A stretch of DNA of 64,000 nucleotides from Pseudomonas libanensis (GCF_001439685.1 NZ_JYLH01000010.1:1-64000); one strand, 5' to 3'. Counted from the first letter of the stretch, positions 44,630-53,394 are shown. Made by a program: numbers and translations. The notes: a model not told the origin generated them from the letters alone.

Positions 44630-46549
44630 CTACACCCGGAAATGACTGACCATCTGTTGCAACTGGCTGCCCAGTCGTGCCAGTTCCACACTCGACTTGG
44701 CTGTCTCATCACTGGCCGTCGCCGTCTGCTCAGACACATCCCGTACATTCACGATACTGCGGCTGATCTCTTCCGCCACGGCGCTTTGCTGTTCGGCGGC
44801 CGCGGCAATCTGCTGGTTCATCGACTGGATATTCGACACCGTACGGGTGATGTTTTCCAGTGACACGCCGGCCTTGCGGGTCAGTTCGACACTGCTGTCG
44901 GTGAGGCTGCGGCTGTTGTTCATCACGTTGGCTACTTGCTGGGTGCCGTTCTGCAAGCCGGCCACCAGGCCTTCGATTTCTTCGGTGGATTTCTGCGTAC
45001 GCTGGGCCAGGCCACGCACTTCGTCGGCGACCACGGCGAAGCCACGGCCGGCTTCACCGGCACGCGCCGCCTCAATGGCGGCGTTGAGGGCCAACAGGTT
45101 GGTTTGTTCGGCCACCGCCTTGATCACGTCCATCACGCTGCCGATCTTGTTGCTCTCTTGCTGCAGGTGCGTCATGGCGTCGGTGGAGCGCGCCACTTCG
45201 GCGGCCAGGCGTTCGATCTGGGCGATGGCTTCGGCCACCACCTTGTCGCCTTCACGGGCCTGGCCGTCGGCGTCGGAAGCAGCCTGGGAAGCCTGCTCGG
45301 CATTGCGCGCAACTTCCTGCACGGTGGCGGTCATTTCATGCATGGCGGTGGCGACCTGATCGGTCTCGATCTTCTGGCTGTTCACTCCGGCGCTGGTCTG
45401 TTCGGTCACGGCCGACAGTTCTTCAGCGGCGCTGGCGATCTGAGTCACGCCATCGCGAATGCCGCTGATCAGTTCACGCAGGGTTGTGCCCATGCGCTGG
45501 ATGCCTTGTTGCAACACGCCCAGTTCATCACGACGGGTCACCTGGATGTTGTGGCTCAGGTCGCCGGAAGCGATGCGCTCGACCACGGCCAGGGTGTCCT
45601 GGATCGGACGCGTGATCTGGCGGGTGATGACCCACGCAGCGATGATGCCGACCAGCAGGGCCAGCAAGGTGCTGATCAATTGCAGGCTACGGGCCTGGGT
45701 GCTTTCAGCGTCGCGACGTTCCAATTGGATGTCGTACAGCTTGTCGCTGATCGTCACGATATCGGCGCCTTGGGTGGTCATTTCGGCGCGGGCGGTAACG
45801 ATGTTGGCGTTGGCCGCCTTGTAACTTTGCACGGCGCTGCGATAGTCACCCAGCGCGGTTTCCAGTGCGGTCAATGCGGTTTGCTGGCCAGTACCGAATG
45901 CGGCGTTGAGGGTTTTCAAACCAGCGACGGCTTTTTCGATTTGTGCAGCGGCGCGGGCTTCGGTTTCTGCGCTGGGGCTATTGGTATAGCCACGCACTTC
46001 GTAGCGAGCTTGCTGGAACTCATTCTTGGCTTGGGTCACGGCCAAAAACTGAGCGAAGCGCTCCGGGCTATCGGGTGATTGCTGCACGCCGGTTTCCAGC
46101 GCATTGATTTGCGTGTTGGCGATGTCGGCCTTGGCGCCCATTACGTCGCGCGCAGCGTTGCCATTACGGTAGGCCTCGCGCATTTTGTTCAGGGACTGGC
46201 GGTAAGCGGTAATGACGGCTTTCTGGTCATTGAGCAGCTTGAGGTTTTCCGGGCTCTTGAAGCTGTCCAGCAGCTTCTGTTGCTGGGCGGCGAAGGCCTC
46301 GAGGCTGGTCTGTACGTTCTGCGCCACGGCTTCGTCGCCGTTGGCCAGCATGTATTGCAAGCGCACGATCCGCAGCTTGGTCAGCGAGGCGTTGAGCTGG
46401 GTGATGTCGCTCATCCAATTGCTACGGTCGATCAGGCCGCCCAGGCTGGTCCAGCCGGTGAGTGCCAGGATCGAGGTGAGGACCAGCACCAGGCCAAAGC
46501 CCAGGCCGAGTTTGAGATTGACGCTGATGTTACCGAACCAGCTGTTCAT
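44630..46549 (-). CDS. Methyl-accepting chemotaxis protein, HBM-type sensor
   Basis: The 639-residue chemoreceptor has a TM helix at about 11-31 and a long, all-helical periplasmic region of about 280 residues. That length and character fit the helical bimodular (HBM) class, such as P. putida McpS. A second TM (LLALLVGIIAAWVIT) follows near 310, then HAMP and a cytoplasmic signalling domain. The tip sequence is LLALNAAIEAARAGEAGRGFAVVADEVRGL. HBM receptors of known function bind TCA intermediates or other organic acids; the ligand here is not predictable. AAGGAGC precedes the ATG; the upstream in-frame extension is discarded. Confidence 0.93.
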   Translation of the reverse strand: MNSWFGNISVNLKLGLGFGLVLVLTSILALTGWTSLGGLIDRSNWMSDITQLNASLTKLRIVRLQYMLANGDEAVAQNVQTSLEAFAAQQQKLLDSFKSPENLKLLNDQKAVITAYRQSLNKMREAYRNGNAARDVMGAKADIANTQINALETGVQQSPDSPERFAQFLAVTQAKNEFQQARYEVRGYTNSPSAETEARAAAQIEKAVAGLKTLNAAFGTGQQTALTALETALGDYRSAVQSYKAANANIVTARAEMTTQGADIVTISDKLYDIQLERRDAESTQARSLQLISTLLALLVGIIAAWVITRQITRPIQDTLAVVERIASGDLSHNIQVTRRDELGVLQQGIQRMGTTLRELISGIRDGVTQIASAAEELSAVTEQTSAGVNSQKIETDQVATAMHEMTATVQEVARNAEQASQAASDADGQAREGDKVVAEAIAQIERLAAEVARSTDAMTHLQQESNKIGSVMDVIKAVAEQTNLLALNAAIEAARAGEAGRGFAVVADEVRGLAQRTQKSTEEIEGLVAGLQNGTQQVANVMNNSRSLTDSSVELTRKAGVSLENITRTVSNIQSMNQQIAAAAEQQSAVAEEISRSIVNVRDVSEQTATASDETAKSSVELARLGSQLQQMVSHFRV

Positions 46550-46625
46550 CGAAAGCTCCTTGAAGAGTGATGTCTGTCTGCTGGACGGTGTGTTGTTGTT
46601 TGAGCCAGCCAAGATGTGTAGGGCT

Positions 46626-46652
46626 GTATCGGCGGCAATGGACAATTCTGAA
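46626..46652 (-). promoter_or_regulatory. Candidate sigma-28 (FliA) promoter of the chemoreceptor
   Basis: On the minus strand TTCA-N15-GCCGATAC matches the FliA consensus TAAA-N15-GCCGATAA at 7 of 8 positions in the -10 and 3 of 4 in the -35 core, about 75 bases before the ATG. Confidence 0.5.
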
Positions 46653-46828
46653 ATACTTTTCTTGCCGGGCGACCAAGGGGTGTCATTCGGCTGTACCTTA
46701 TCTACGACCTGGTGCTCTGATGGCCGGGGGAGGGGGCTGATCATGGGCCGCCCTTGTGTGCTAGTCTGCGGGCCCTTTTAGTTCTGGGCGGCGCGGGAAA
46801 CCGTGTTGTCCTATAGCGGAGCCTCTTC

Positions 46829-47446
46829 ATGTCCGAAGTTAATCTGTCCACCGACGAAACCCGCGTCAGCTACGGTATCGGCCGTCAGTTGGGCGACCAA
46901 CTGCGCGACAACCCGCCACCGGGCGTGAGCCTGGACGCGATCCTGGCCGGCCTGACCGACGCATTCGCGGGCAAGCCAAGCCGTGTTGACCAGGAGCAAA
47001 TGGCTGCCAGTTTCAAAGTGATCCGCGAAATCATGCAAGCCGAAGCGGCTGCCAAGGCTGAAGCAGCCGCTGGTGCCGGCCTGGCGTTCCTGGCTGAAAA
47101 CGCCAAGCGCGATGGCATCACCACCCTGGCTTCCGGCCTGCAATTTGAAGTGCTGACAGCCGGTACCGGCGCCAAGCCGACCCGTGAAGATCAAGTGCGT
47201 ACCCACTACCACGGCACCCTGATCGACGGCACTGTGTTTGACAGCTCCTACGAGCGCGGCCAGCCTGCAGAGTTCCCGGTTGGCGGCGTGATCGCCGGCT
47301 GGACCGAAGCCCTGCAACTGATGAATGCCGGCAGCAAATGGCGTCTGTACGTGCCGAGCGAACTGGCTTACGGCGCTCAAGGCGTTGGTAGCATTCCGCC
47401 GCACAGCGTGCTGGTATTCGATGTCGAGCTTCTCGACGTCCTGTAA
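46829..47446 (+). CDS. fklB: FKBP-type peptidyl-prolyl isomerase (FklB)
   Basis: The 205-residue protein has an N-terminal dimerisation domain (LSTDETRVSYGIGRQLGDQL). A linker follows, and then an FKBP domain from about residue 100 with VRTHYHGTLIDGTVFDSSYERG and MNAGSKWRLYVPSELAYG. It catalyses prolyl isomerisation and assists folding in the cytoplasm or periplasm; no signal peptide is seen. Gene order toward ispB-rplU matches the PA4572 region of P. aeruginosa. Confidence 0.94.
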   Translation: MSEVNLSTDETRVSYGIGRQLGDQLRDNPPPGVSLDAILAGLTDAFAGKPSRVDQEQMAASFKVIREIMQAEAAAKAEAAAGAGLAFLAENAKRDGITTLASGLQFEVLTAGTGAKPTREDQVRTHYHGTLIDGTVFDSSYERGQPAEFPVGGVIAGWTEALQLMNAGSKWRLYVPSELAYGAQGVGSIPPHSVLVFDVELLDVL

Positions 47447-47460
47447 GACTTGTAGCCGAT

Positions 47461-47496
47461 TACCTGTTGGGGCGAACGCGTTCGCCCCAACAGGTA
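47461..47496. terminator. 36-base perfect palindrome, probable terminator
   Basis: TACCTGTTGGGGCGAACG pairs exactly with CGTTCGCCCCAACAGGTA around the centre of 47461-47496, 15 bases after fklB and 14 before the end of the convergent small ORF. No strong T-run is present, so it may be a bidirectional transcript end or a palindromic repeat. Confidence 0.6.
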
Positions 47497-47509
47497 TTTG
47501 CCAGGTTCT

Positions 47510-47767
47510 TCATGGATGGAACTTGCCGTTCAGATCGGTCGTCGGGCGCAACGCTCGGGCATAGCAGAACAGAAACAGATTCCTCACCACTTCCTTCAGC
47601 ACCCCAGGCTCACTGGAACTCAGGCCATTGACGTCCAGGTCTCCCTGATCCTGCAGTTCGTGCAGCGCTTCTTCCTCAAGCACCGCACAGACTTCACCGG
47701 TTTCCCGATGCAGGATCCGCAGGTAAGGGTGTGGGCGATCCAGCCAGGCATCTATCAAATAAGTCAT
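47510..47767 (-). CDS. Conserved small protein (PA4570-like), probably iron-regulated
   Basis: An 85-residue soluble protein (MTYLIDAWLDRPHPYLRILH..., EEEALHELQDQGDLDV) with no known domain. Its position between fklB and ispB corresponds to PA4570 of P. aeruginosa, which I recall as induced by iron starvation. GGAGA is seven bases before the ATG, and a near-perfect Fur box lies 26 bases upstream of the start. Function unknown. Confidence 0.8.
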   Translation of the reverse strand: MTYLIDAWLDRPHPYLRILHRETGEVCAVLEEEALHELQDQGDLDVNGLSSSEPGVLKEVVRNLFLFCYARALRPTTDLNGKFHP

Positions 47768-47792
47768 GGTCGTTCTCCTTGATGGGTTTCAA

Positions 47793-47807
47793 TGAGAATA
47801 ATTCTTA
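47793..47807 (-). promoter_or_regulatory. Fur box
   Basis: TGAGAAT-A-ATTCTTA is a 7-1-7 inverted repeat with one mismatch to symmetry and close to the Fur consensus TGATAATNATTATCA. It sits just upstream of the small ORF at 47767, in position to repress it when iron is replete. Confidence 0.75.
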
Positions 47808-47926
47808 TTCGTAGAATAGCAAGTATCTATTGGCAGTTTCCGGTTTTTTTTGTGTGGATATCGTTGTCGATCAATCGCGAGGGCGAAACGCCATCCCGCG
47901 GCGGGCGCGGGATGGATGCAGCAGGT

Positions 47927-48268
47927 TCAGACCTTGCGCACGAACTCGGACTTGAGCTTCATCGGGCCGATACCGTCGATCTTGCAATCGATATCGTGGT
48001 CACCGTCGCACAGGCGGATGTTCTTGACCTTGGTACCGACCTTGACCACCAGGGAGGTGCCCTTGACCTTGAGGTCCTTGATCACGGTGATGGTGTCGCC
48101 GTCCTGCAGGACGTTGCCCACAGAGTCTTTCTTCACGGTTTCATCGCCGGCCACTTCGGCCTCGCCAGTGGCGGACCACTCATGGGCGCATTCCGGGCAG
48201 ACCAGTTGGGTGCCGTCTTCGTAGGTGTATTCGGAATTGCATTTCGGGCAGGGTGGCAACGTGCTCAC
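47927..48268 (-). CDS. yjdM: PhnA/YjdM-family zinc-ribbon protein
   Basis: The 113-residue protein has an N-terminal zinc ribbon (CPKC...CPEC) and a PhnA C-terminal domain (LQDGDTITVIKDLKVKGTS; LCDGDHDIDCKIDG). Despite the family name it has no shown role in phosphonate use. It starts at GTG 48268 (MSTLPPCPKC) with AGGAG seven bases upstream; the longer frame to 48307 lacks a ribosome site. It is a single gene. Confidence 0.9.
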   Translation of the reverse strand: MSTLPPCPKCNSEYTYEDGTQLVCPECAHEWSATGEAEVAGDETVKKDSVGNVLQDGDTITVIKDLKVKGTSLVVKVGTKVKNIRLCDGDHDIDCKIDGIGPMKLKSEFVRKV

Positions 48269-48350
48269 TAAAGCTCCTAGAAAGTCAGGGATGGCTAAAA
48301 GTCGCACATTATATAGGGTTTAAGCGCGGGTGGGGCTGGACTCTTTCTAA

Positions 48351-48422
48351 TGTGGGAGCTGGCTTGCCTGCGATAGCGGCAGTGAATTCACTCCAGTCAT
48401 CGCAGGCAAGCCAGCTCCCACA
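48351..48422. repeat. REPIN (GTGGGAGCTGGCTTGCC type)
   Basis: Inverted REP pair TGTGGGAGCTGGCTTGCC / GGCAAGCCAGCTCCCACA with a short AATTCACT spacer, between the yjdM start and the ispB end. Confidence 0.92.
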
Positions 48423-48437
48423 TTAAACAGTGCTGGA

Positions 48438-49406
48438 TCAGTGAGTACGGGCGACCGCAAACTCACTCAGTTCCACCAATGCATCCCGGTATTCACTGGC
48501 CGGCAAGGCTTCCAGGCACTGGATCGCACGGGCCACATAGTCACGCGCCAGTTGTGCGGTGTACTCCAGGGAACCGGACGCTTCCACGGCCGCACGAATG
48601 GCCTCCAGGTCTTCGATCCCGCCTTTCTGGATCGCCTTGCGTACCAGGGCGGCCTGTTCCGGCGTGCCTTCGCGCATGGTGTAGATCAGCGGCAAGGTCG
48701 GCTTACCCTCGGCCAGGTCGTCACCGACGTTCTTGCCCAGGGTTTCGGCGTCGCCCTTGTAGTCGAGCAGGTCGTCCACCAGTTGGAACGCCACGCCCAG
48801 GTGATCACCAAAAGTACGCAGGGCTTCGGCCTGTTCGGCAGTGGCGCCACACAGCGCGGCGGCACTATGGGTGGACGCTTCGAAGAGCATCGCGGTCTTG
48901 CCGCGAATCACTTCCATATAGGTTTCTTCGGTGGTGCTGGCGTCGCGGACTTTGGACAGTTGCAACACTTCGCCTTCGGCGATGATGCGCGTGGCCTGTG
49001 AAAGGATCTTCATCACCGGCATCGAGCCCAGCTCGACCATCATTTCGAACGAGCGCGAATACAGGAAGTCGCCCACCAGCACGCTCGGCGCGTTGCCCCA
49101 CATGGCATTGGCGGTCTCGCGGCCACGGCGCATGCCGGACATGTCGACCACGTCATCATGCAGCAGGGTGGCGGTGTGCAGGAACTCAATGGTGGCGGCC
49201 AACAGGCGCAGGTCATCGCCTTCGCGGCCCAGGGCCTTGCCACACAGCAGCACTAATAAAGGACGCAGGCGTTTGCCGCCCGCCGACGTAATGTAGTCGC
49301 CAATTTTGGAGACCAGCGGCACGTTAGACGTCAGTTGCTGCTTGATGATGCCGTCGACGGCGCTAAAATCGTCCGCGACCGCGCGGTAGAAAGCTTGGGG
49401 TTGCAT
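48438..49406 (-). CDS. ispB: Octaprenyl/polyprenyl diphosphate synthase
   Basis: IspB builds the polyprenyl side chain of ubiquinone from FPP and IPP. The 322-residue protein has both aspartate-rich motifs, LLHDDVVDMSGMRRG near 90 and QLVDDLLDYKGD near 220, and the GGKRLRP signature. The start at 49406 (MQPQAFYRAV) is preferred to the 16-codon longer frame. It is divergent from rplU, the conserved arrangement in gamma-proteobacteria. Confidence 0.95.
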   Translation of the reverse strand: MQPQAFYRAVADDFSAVDGIIKQQLTSNVPLVSKIGDYITSAGGKRLRPLLVLLCGKALGREGDDLRLLAATIEFLHTATLLHDDVVDMSGMRRGRETANAMWGNAPSVLVGDFLYSRSFEMMVELGSMPVMKILSQATRIIAEGEVLQLSKVRDASTTEETYMEVIRGKTAMLFEASTHSAAALCGATAEQAEALRTFGDHLGVAFQLVDDLLDYKGDAETLGKNVGDDLAEGKPTLPLIYTMREGTPEQAALVRKAIQKGGIEDLEAIRAAVEASGSLEYTAQLARDYVARAIQCLEALPASEYRDALVELSEFAVARTH

Positions 49407-49485
49407 CAGCGACAGTCGCTCCAGAAGGGTTGCGCGGCATGCTAGGACCCTCACCCCGCAGTGTCAAGGCGCGATAGACGCCCCC

Positions 49486-49514
49486 TTGCAACACCCATTT
49501 ACCTTGCGTACAAT
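49486..49514 (+). promoter_or_regulatory. Sigma-70 promoter of rplU-rpmA
   Basis: TTGCAA (49486-49491) and TACAAT (49509-49514) are separated by exactly 17 bases. Transcription should start near 49521, leaving an unusually long leader of about 125 bases before rplU. Confidence 0.75.
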
Positions 49515-49645
49515 CGCGCACCCTGAACTTCCTGGGCAGCACCTGCCTTACGCAATTGCATTCGGGACGTCCATCCCATGCAGCCATGCCAGCCAATACC
49601 TCTTCTTATAAAGCGCTGGGTGAGCAGGATTATCGGAGAAATACC

Positions 49646-49960
49646 ATGTCGTACGCAGTAATTGTTACTGGTGGCAAGCAATACAAGGTCGCCCCAGGTG
49701 AATACCTGAAGATCGAAAAACTGGAAATCGCTACCGGCGAATCCGTTACTTTTGATCGCGTTCTGTTGGTCGCCAATGGCGATGACGTGAACATCGGCGC
49801 TCCAGTTGTTGCTGGCGCTACCGTTGTGGCTGAAGTGATCTCCCAAGGTCGTCACGATAAAGTCCGCATCATCAAGTTCCGTCGTCGTAAGCACCACATG
49901 AAGCGTATGGGCCACCGCCAGTGGTACACCGAGATCAAAATCACCGGTATTCAGGCTTAA
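49646..49960 (+). CDS. rplU: 50S ribosomal protein L21
   Basis: The 104-residue protein MSYAVIVTGGKQYKV...HHMKRMGHRQWYTEIKI is L21 of the large ribosomal subunit, which binds 23S rRNA near L20. CGGAG precedes the ATG; the frame extends upstream to 49556 but L21 begins here. It is in operon with rpmA, 34 bases downstream. Confidence 0.98.
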   Translation: MSYAVIVTGGKQYKVAPGEYLKIEKLEIATGESVTFDRVLLVANGDDVNIGAPVVAGATVVAEVISQGRHDKVRIIKFRRRKHHMKRMGHRQWYTEIKITGIQA

Positions 49961-49994
49961 TTTCAGCCTAATTCCTCACTAGGAGAATTGACTC

Positions 49995-50252
49995 ATGGCA
50001 CACAAAAAAGCTGGTGGTAGTACCCGTAACGGTCGCGATTCAGAAGCCAAACGCCTTGGCGTGAAGATGTATGGCGGCCAGAAAATCATTCCGGGCAACA
50101 TCATCGTGCGTCAGCGCGGCACCCAATTCCACGCCGGTTACGGTGTAGGCATGGGTAAAGATCACACCCTCTTCGCGAAAATCGAAGGCGTGATCAAGTT
50201 TGAAGTAAAGGGCGCGTTCAACCGCCGTTACGTGAGCGTTGTCGCAGCTTAA
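49995..50252 (+). CDS. rpmA: 50S ribosomal protein L27
   Basis: The 85-residue protein begins MAHKKAGGSTRNGRDSEAKRLG, the L27 N-terminus that reaches the peptidyl-transferase centre; no N-terminal cleavage extension is present. TAGGAG precedes the ATG. A terminator follows 14 bases after the stop. Confidence 0.98.
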   Translation: MAHKKAGGSTRNGRDSEAKRLGVKMYGGQKIIPGNIIVRQRGTQFHAGYGVGMGKDHTLFAKIEGVIKFEVKGAFNRRYVSVVAA

Positions 50253-50266
50253 TTGCGAGATCGCTG

Positions 50267-50296
50267 GAAAAGCCCTGTCTTGCGACGGGGCTTTTT
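50267..50296 (+). terminator. rplU-rpmA terminator
   Basis: AAAAGCCCTGTC-TTGC-GACGGGGCTTTTT forms a GC-rich stem followed by a T-run, directly downstream of rpmA. Confidence 0.9.
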
Positions 50297-50446
50297 CGTT
50301 TGTGGAGTGAGTCTCTTGCAAAGCTGTTTGTAATGGGCGAGGGCAGCAGGATTTGCGGTCGTTGCTTGAGGTCGCTGCGCTCATTTTTGCAAGAGTCTTA
50401 TGTCTTGGTTTCTTAAGCTCGCCCATGCGGCGAGAGGCGTTTTGTT

Positions 50447-51670
50447 ATGAAGTTCGTTGATGAAGTTTCCATCCGAGTAAAAGCAGGCGACGGCGGTAAC
50501 GGTTGCATGAGTTTCCGTCGCGAAAAATTCATCGAAAACGGTGGCCCTAACGGCGGCGACGGCGGTGACGGCGGTTCCATCTACATGATGGCCGACGAAA
50601 ACCTCAACACCCTGGTCGACTATCGTTACACCCGGCATTTCGATGCCGAGCGTGGGTCCAACGGCGGCAGCACCGACTGCACCGGTAAAAAAGGTGAAGA
50701 CCTGGTACTGCGCGTACCGGTCGGCACCACGATCATCGACTCCGCTACCCAGGAAGTGATTGGCGACCTGACCAAGGCCGGCCAGAAGCTGATGGTTGTG
50801 CAGGGCGGCTGGCACGGCCTGGGCAACACCCGATTCAAATCCAGTACCAACCGTGCACCGCGCCAGACCACGCCGGGCAAGCCGGGCGAGCAGCGTGACC
50901 TGAAGCTGGAAATGAAAGTACTCGCTGACGTGGGCCTGCTGGGCCTGCCGAACGCGGGTAAAAGTACCTTCATTCGCTCGGTGTCCGCCGCCAAGCCGAA
51001 AGTCGCCGACTACCCGTTCACTACCTTGGTGCCAAACCTGGGTGTGGTCAGCGTCGACCGTTGGAAAAGCTTCGTGGTTGCCGACATTCCTGGGTTGATC
51101 GAAGGCGCTTCCGACGGCGCGGGCCTGGGTATTCGCTTCCTCAAGCACTTGTCCCGCACCCGTTTGCTGCTGCACCTCGTCGACATGGCACCGCTGGATG
51201 ACACCAGTGCCGCCGATGCCGCCGAAGTCATCGTCAGCGAACTGACCAAGTTCAGCCCGGCCCTGGCCGAGCGTGATCGCTGGCTGGTGCTGAACAAGTG
51301 CGACCAGATCCTTGAAGAAGAGCACGAAGAGCGCGTCAAGGAGATCGTTGATCGCCTGGAGTGGGAAGGTCCGGTCTACGTCATCTCGGCCATCGCCAAA
51401 GAAGGCACCGAGCGCCTGACCCGCGACATCATGCGTTACCTGGAAGACCGCGCCGACCGCCTCGCGGCCGACCCGGTATTCAAGGCCGAACTCGCCGAAC
51501 TCGACCAGCAGATCGAAGACGAAGCCCGTGCCCAGTTGCAGGCCCTGGACGACCAGCGTGCCCTGCGCCGCAGCGGCGTGAAGTCGGTCCACGACATCGG
51601 CGACGATGACTGGGACGAAGAAGACGTGGATGATGAAGATGGCCCGGAAATCATTTACGTGCGCGACTGA
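50447..51670 (+). CDS. obgE: Obg/CgtA GTPase
   Basis: This essential ribosome-associated GTPase acts in 50S maturation and the stringent response. The 407-residue protein has the glycine-rich Obg fold (residues 1-158, with GGNGCMSFRREKF and GGDGGDGGSIY). A G domain follows with G1 GLPNAGKST near 166, G3 DIPGLIEGAS and G4 NKCD. The C-terminal tail is strongly acidic (DDDWDEEDVDDED). Separated from rpmA by a terminator and nearly 200 bases. Confidence 0.97.
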   Translation: MKFVDEVSIRVKAGDGGNGCMSFRREKFIENGGPNGGDGGDGGSIYMMADENLNTLVDYRYTRHFDAERGSNGGSTDCTGKKGEDLVLRVPVGTTIIDSATQEVIGDLTKAGQKLMVVQGGWHGLGNTRFKSSTNRAPRQTTPGKPGEQRDLKLEMKVLADVGLLGLPNAGKSTFIRSVSAAKPKVADYPFTTLVPNLGVVSVDRWKSFVVADIPGLIEGASDGAGLGIRFLKHLSRTRLLLHLVDMAPLDDTSAADAAEVIVSELTKFSPALAERDRWLVLNKCDQILEEEHEERVKEIVDRLEWEGPVYVISAIAKEGTERLTRDIMRYLEDRADRLAADPVFKAELAELDQQIEDEARAQLQALDDQRALRRSGVKSVHDIGDDDWDEEDVDDEDGPEIIYVRD

Positions 51671-51688
51671 TCCGTTGCGATAAACTTG

Positions 51689-51714
51689 AACGCCGCTCCC
51701 AGGAGCGGCGTTTT
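51689..51714 (+). terminator. obgE terminator
   Basis: AACGCCGCTCC-CA-GGAGCGGCGTTTT is a GC-rich hairpin with a T-run, 18 bases after the obgE stop. Confidence 0.88.
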
Positions 51715-51779
51715 GGTATCCGGGTATAACGTTATGGGCGGCGCTGGGTCGCGCGGCCCTCACTCTAAGGTTGAAGATG

Positions 51780-52898
51780 ATGCGGAGCAAAGTGACAGGT
51801 GCGCAGCGCTGGGTCGTGAAGATCGGAAGTGCGCTGCTGACGGCGGATGGCAAAGGTCTGGATCGCGCAGCCATGAGCGTCTGGGTCGAGCAGATGGTGG
51901 CCTTGCATGAAGCAGGCGTCGAGTTGGTGCTGGTCTCGTCCGGGGCCGTTGCCGCCGGGATGAGCCGTCTCGGCTGGACCGCGCGACCCAGCGCGATGCA
52001 CGAACTGCAAGCTGCCGCCGCCATCGGCCAGATGGGCCTGGTGCAAGCCTGGGAATCCAGCTTTGCCGAACACGGCCGCCATACCGCGCAAATCCTGCTG
52101 ACTCACGACGACCTGTCCGACCGCAAGCGCTACCTCAACGCCCGCAGCACCTTGCGCGCCCTGGTGGAGCTCAAGGTCATCCCGGTGATCAACGAGAACG
52201 ATACGGTGGTCACCGATGAAATCCGCTTCGGCGACAATGACACCCTGGCCGCCCTGGTGGCCAATTTGGTGGAAGCCGACCTGCTGGTGATCCTCACCGA
52301 TCGCGATGGCATGTTCGACGCCGACCCGCGCAACAACCCCGATGCCCAGTTGATCTACGAAGCCCGCGCCGATGACCCGGCGCTGGATGCAGTCGCCGGC
52401 AGTGTCGGGGGTGCCCTGGGCCGCGGCGGCATGCAGACCAAGCTGCGCGCCGCTCGGCTGGCCGCGCGCTCCGGTGCCCACACCATCATCGTCGGTGGGC
52501 GCCTGGAGCGTGTGCTGGACCGTCTCAAGGCCGGTGAGCGCATCGGTACGCTGCTGTCGCCGGAGCGCGGCATGCTGGCTGCACGCAAGCAGTGGCTGGC
52601 CGGGCACCTGCAAACCCGTGGCACCCTGGTGCTGGACGCGGGTGCGGTGTCGGCGTTGTCCCAGGGCAACAAGAGCCTGCTGCCGGTGGGCGTCAAATTG
52701 GTGCAGGGCAGCTTCCGCCGTGGCGAGATGGTGGTGTGCGTGGCACCGGACGGGCGCGAGATCGCCCGTGGCCTGGCCAACTACAGCGCCCTTGAGGCGC
52801 AGAAGATTATTGGACAATCGTCTGACGCCATTGTCGGACTCTTGGGTTATATGGCGGAACCGGAACTGGTGCACCGCGATAACCTCATCCTGGTTTAA
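51780..52898 (+). CDS. proB: Glutamate 5-kinase
   Basis: ProB phosphorylates glutamate in the first step of proline synthesis. The 372-residue product has an amino acid kinase domain (WVVKIGSALLTADG; VLVSSGAVAAGMSRLG; NENDTVVTDEIRFGDND; GRGGMQTKLRAA) and a C-terminal PUA domain from about 275. Start candidates are TTG 51771, ATG 51777 and ATG 51780. AAGG at 51767 suits either ATG, and 51780 gives the usual Pseudomonas length. Confidence 0.96.
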   Translation: MRSKVTGAQRWVVKIGSALLTADGKGLDRAAMSVWVEQMVALHEAGVELVLVSSGAVAAGMSRLGWTARPSAMHELQAAAAIGQMGLVQAWESSFAEHGRHTAQILLTHDDLSDRKRYLNARSTLRALVELKVIPVINENDTVVTDEIRFGDNDTLAALVANLVEADLLVILTDRDGMFDADPRNNPDAQLIYEARADDPALDAVAGSVGGALGRGGMQTKLRAARLAARSGAHTIIVGGRLERVLDRLKAGERIGTLLSPERGMLAARKQWLAGHLQTRGTLVLDAGAVSALSQGNKSLLPVGVKLVQGSFRRGEMVVCVAPDGREIARGLANYSALEAQKIIGQSSDAIVGLLGYMAEPELVHRDNLILV

Positions 52899-52913
52899 AC
52901 GAAGGAATACCTG

Positions 52914-53378
52914 ATGCGCGTAATGAAGGGATTGCTTGGCCTGTTGCTCGCCATGCCACTGCTGGCCTCGGCCGAAGAGATTGCCCAGGTCTCGACGGTG
53001 TTCAAGTTCGTCGGCCCCAACGACCGGATTGTGGTCGAGGCGTTTGACGACCCCAAGGTCGACGGCGTGACCTGCTACCTCTCCCGCGCCAAGACCGGCG
53101 GCGTCAAAGGCGGCCTGGGTCTGGCCGAAGACCGCGCTGAAGCCTCGATTGCCTGTCGCCAGGTCGGCCCGATCCGTTTCAAGGGCGAGCTCAAGGACGG
53201 TGACGAAGTGTTCAAGGAGCGTACCTCCCTGGTATTCAAAACCATGCAGGTGGTGCGTTTTCTCGACAAGAAGCGCAATACCCTGGTGTACCTGGTCTAC
53301 AGTGACCGCTTGATCGAAGGTAGCCCGCAGAACGCGGTGACGGCGATTCCGATTCTGCCGTGGCCGACCGCTCAGTAA
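52914..53378 (+). CDS. creA: CreA-family periplasmic protein
   Basis: The 154-residue protein has a signal peptide (MKGLLGLLLAMPLLASA) and the CreA domain (VFKFVGPNDRIVVEAFDDPKV, VTCYLSRAKTGGVKGGLGLAED), with conserved cysteines in VTCYL and IACRQ. Molecular function is unknown in this family. It is 15 bases after proB and probably cotranscribed. Confidence 0.93.
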   Translation: MRVMKGLLGLLLAMPLLASAEEIAQVSTVFKFVGPNDRIVVEAFDDPKVDGVTCYLSRAKTGGVKGGLGLAEDRAEASIACRQVGPIRFKGELKDGDEVFKERTSLVFKTMQVVRFLDKKRNTLVYLVYSDRLIEGSPQNAVTAIPILPWPTAQ

Positions 53379-53394
53379 CCCGCAGGCGGGTTTT
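53377..53394 (+). terminator. Possible terminator after creA
   Basis: ACCCGCAGGCGGGTTTT overlaps the creA stop. The stem is short (five to six pairs), so strength is doubtful. Confidence 0.5.
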
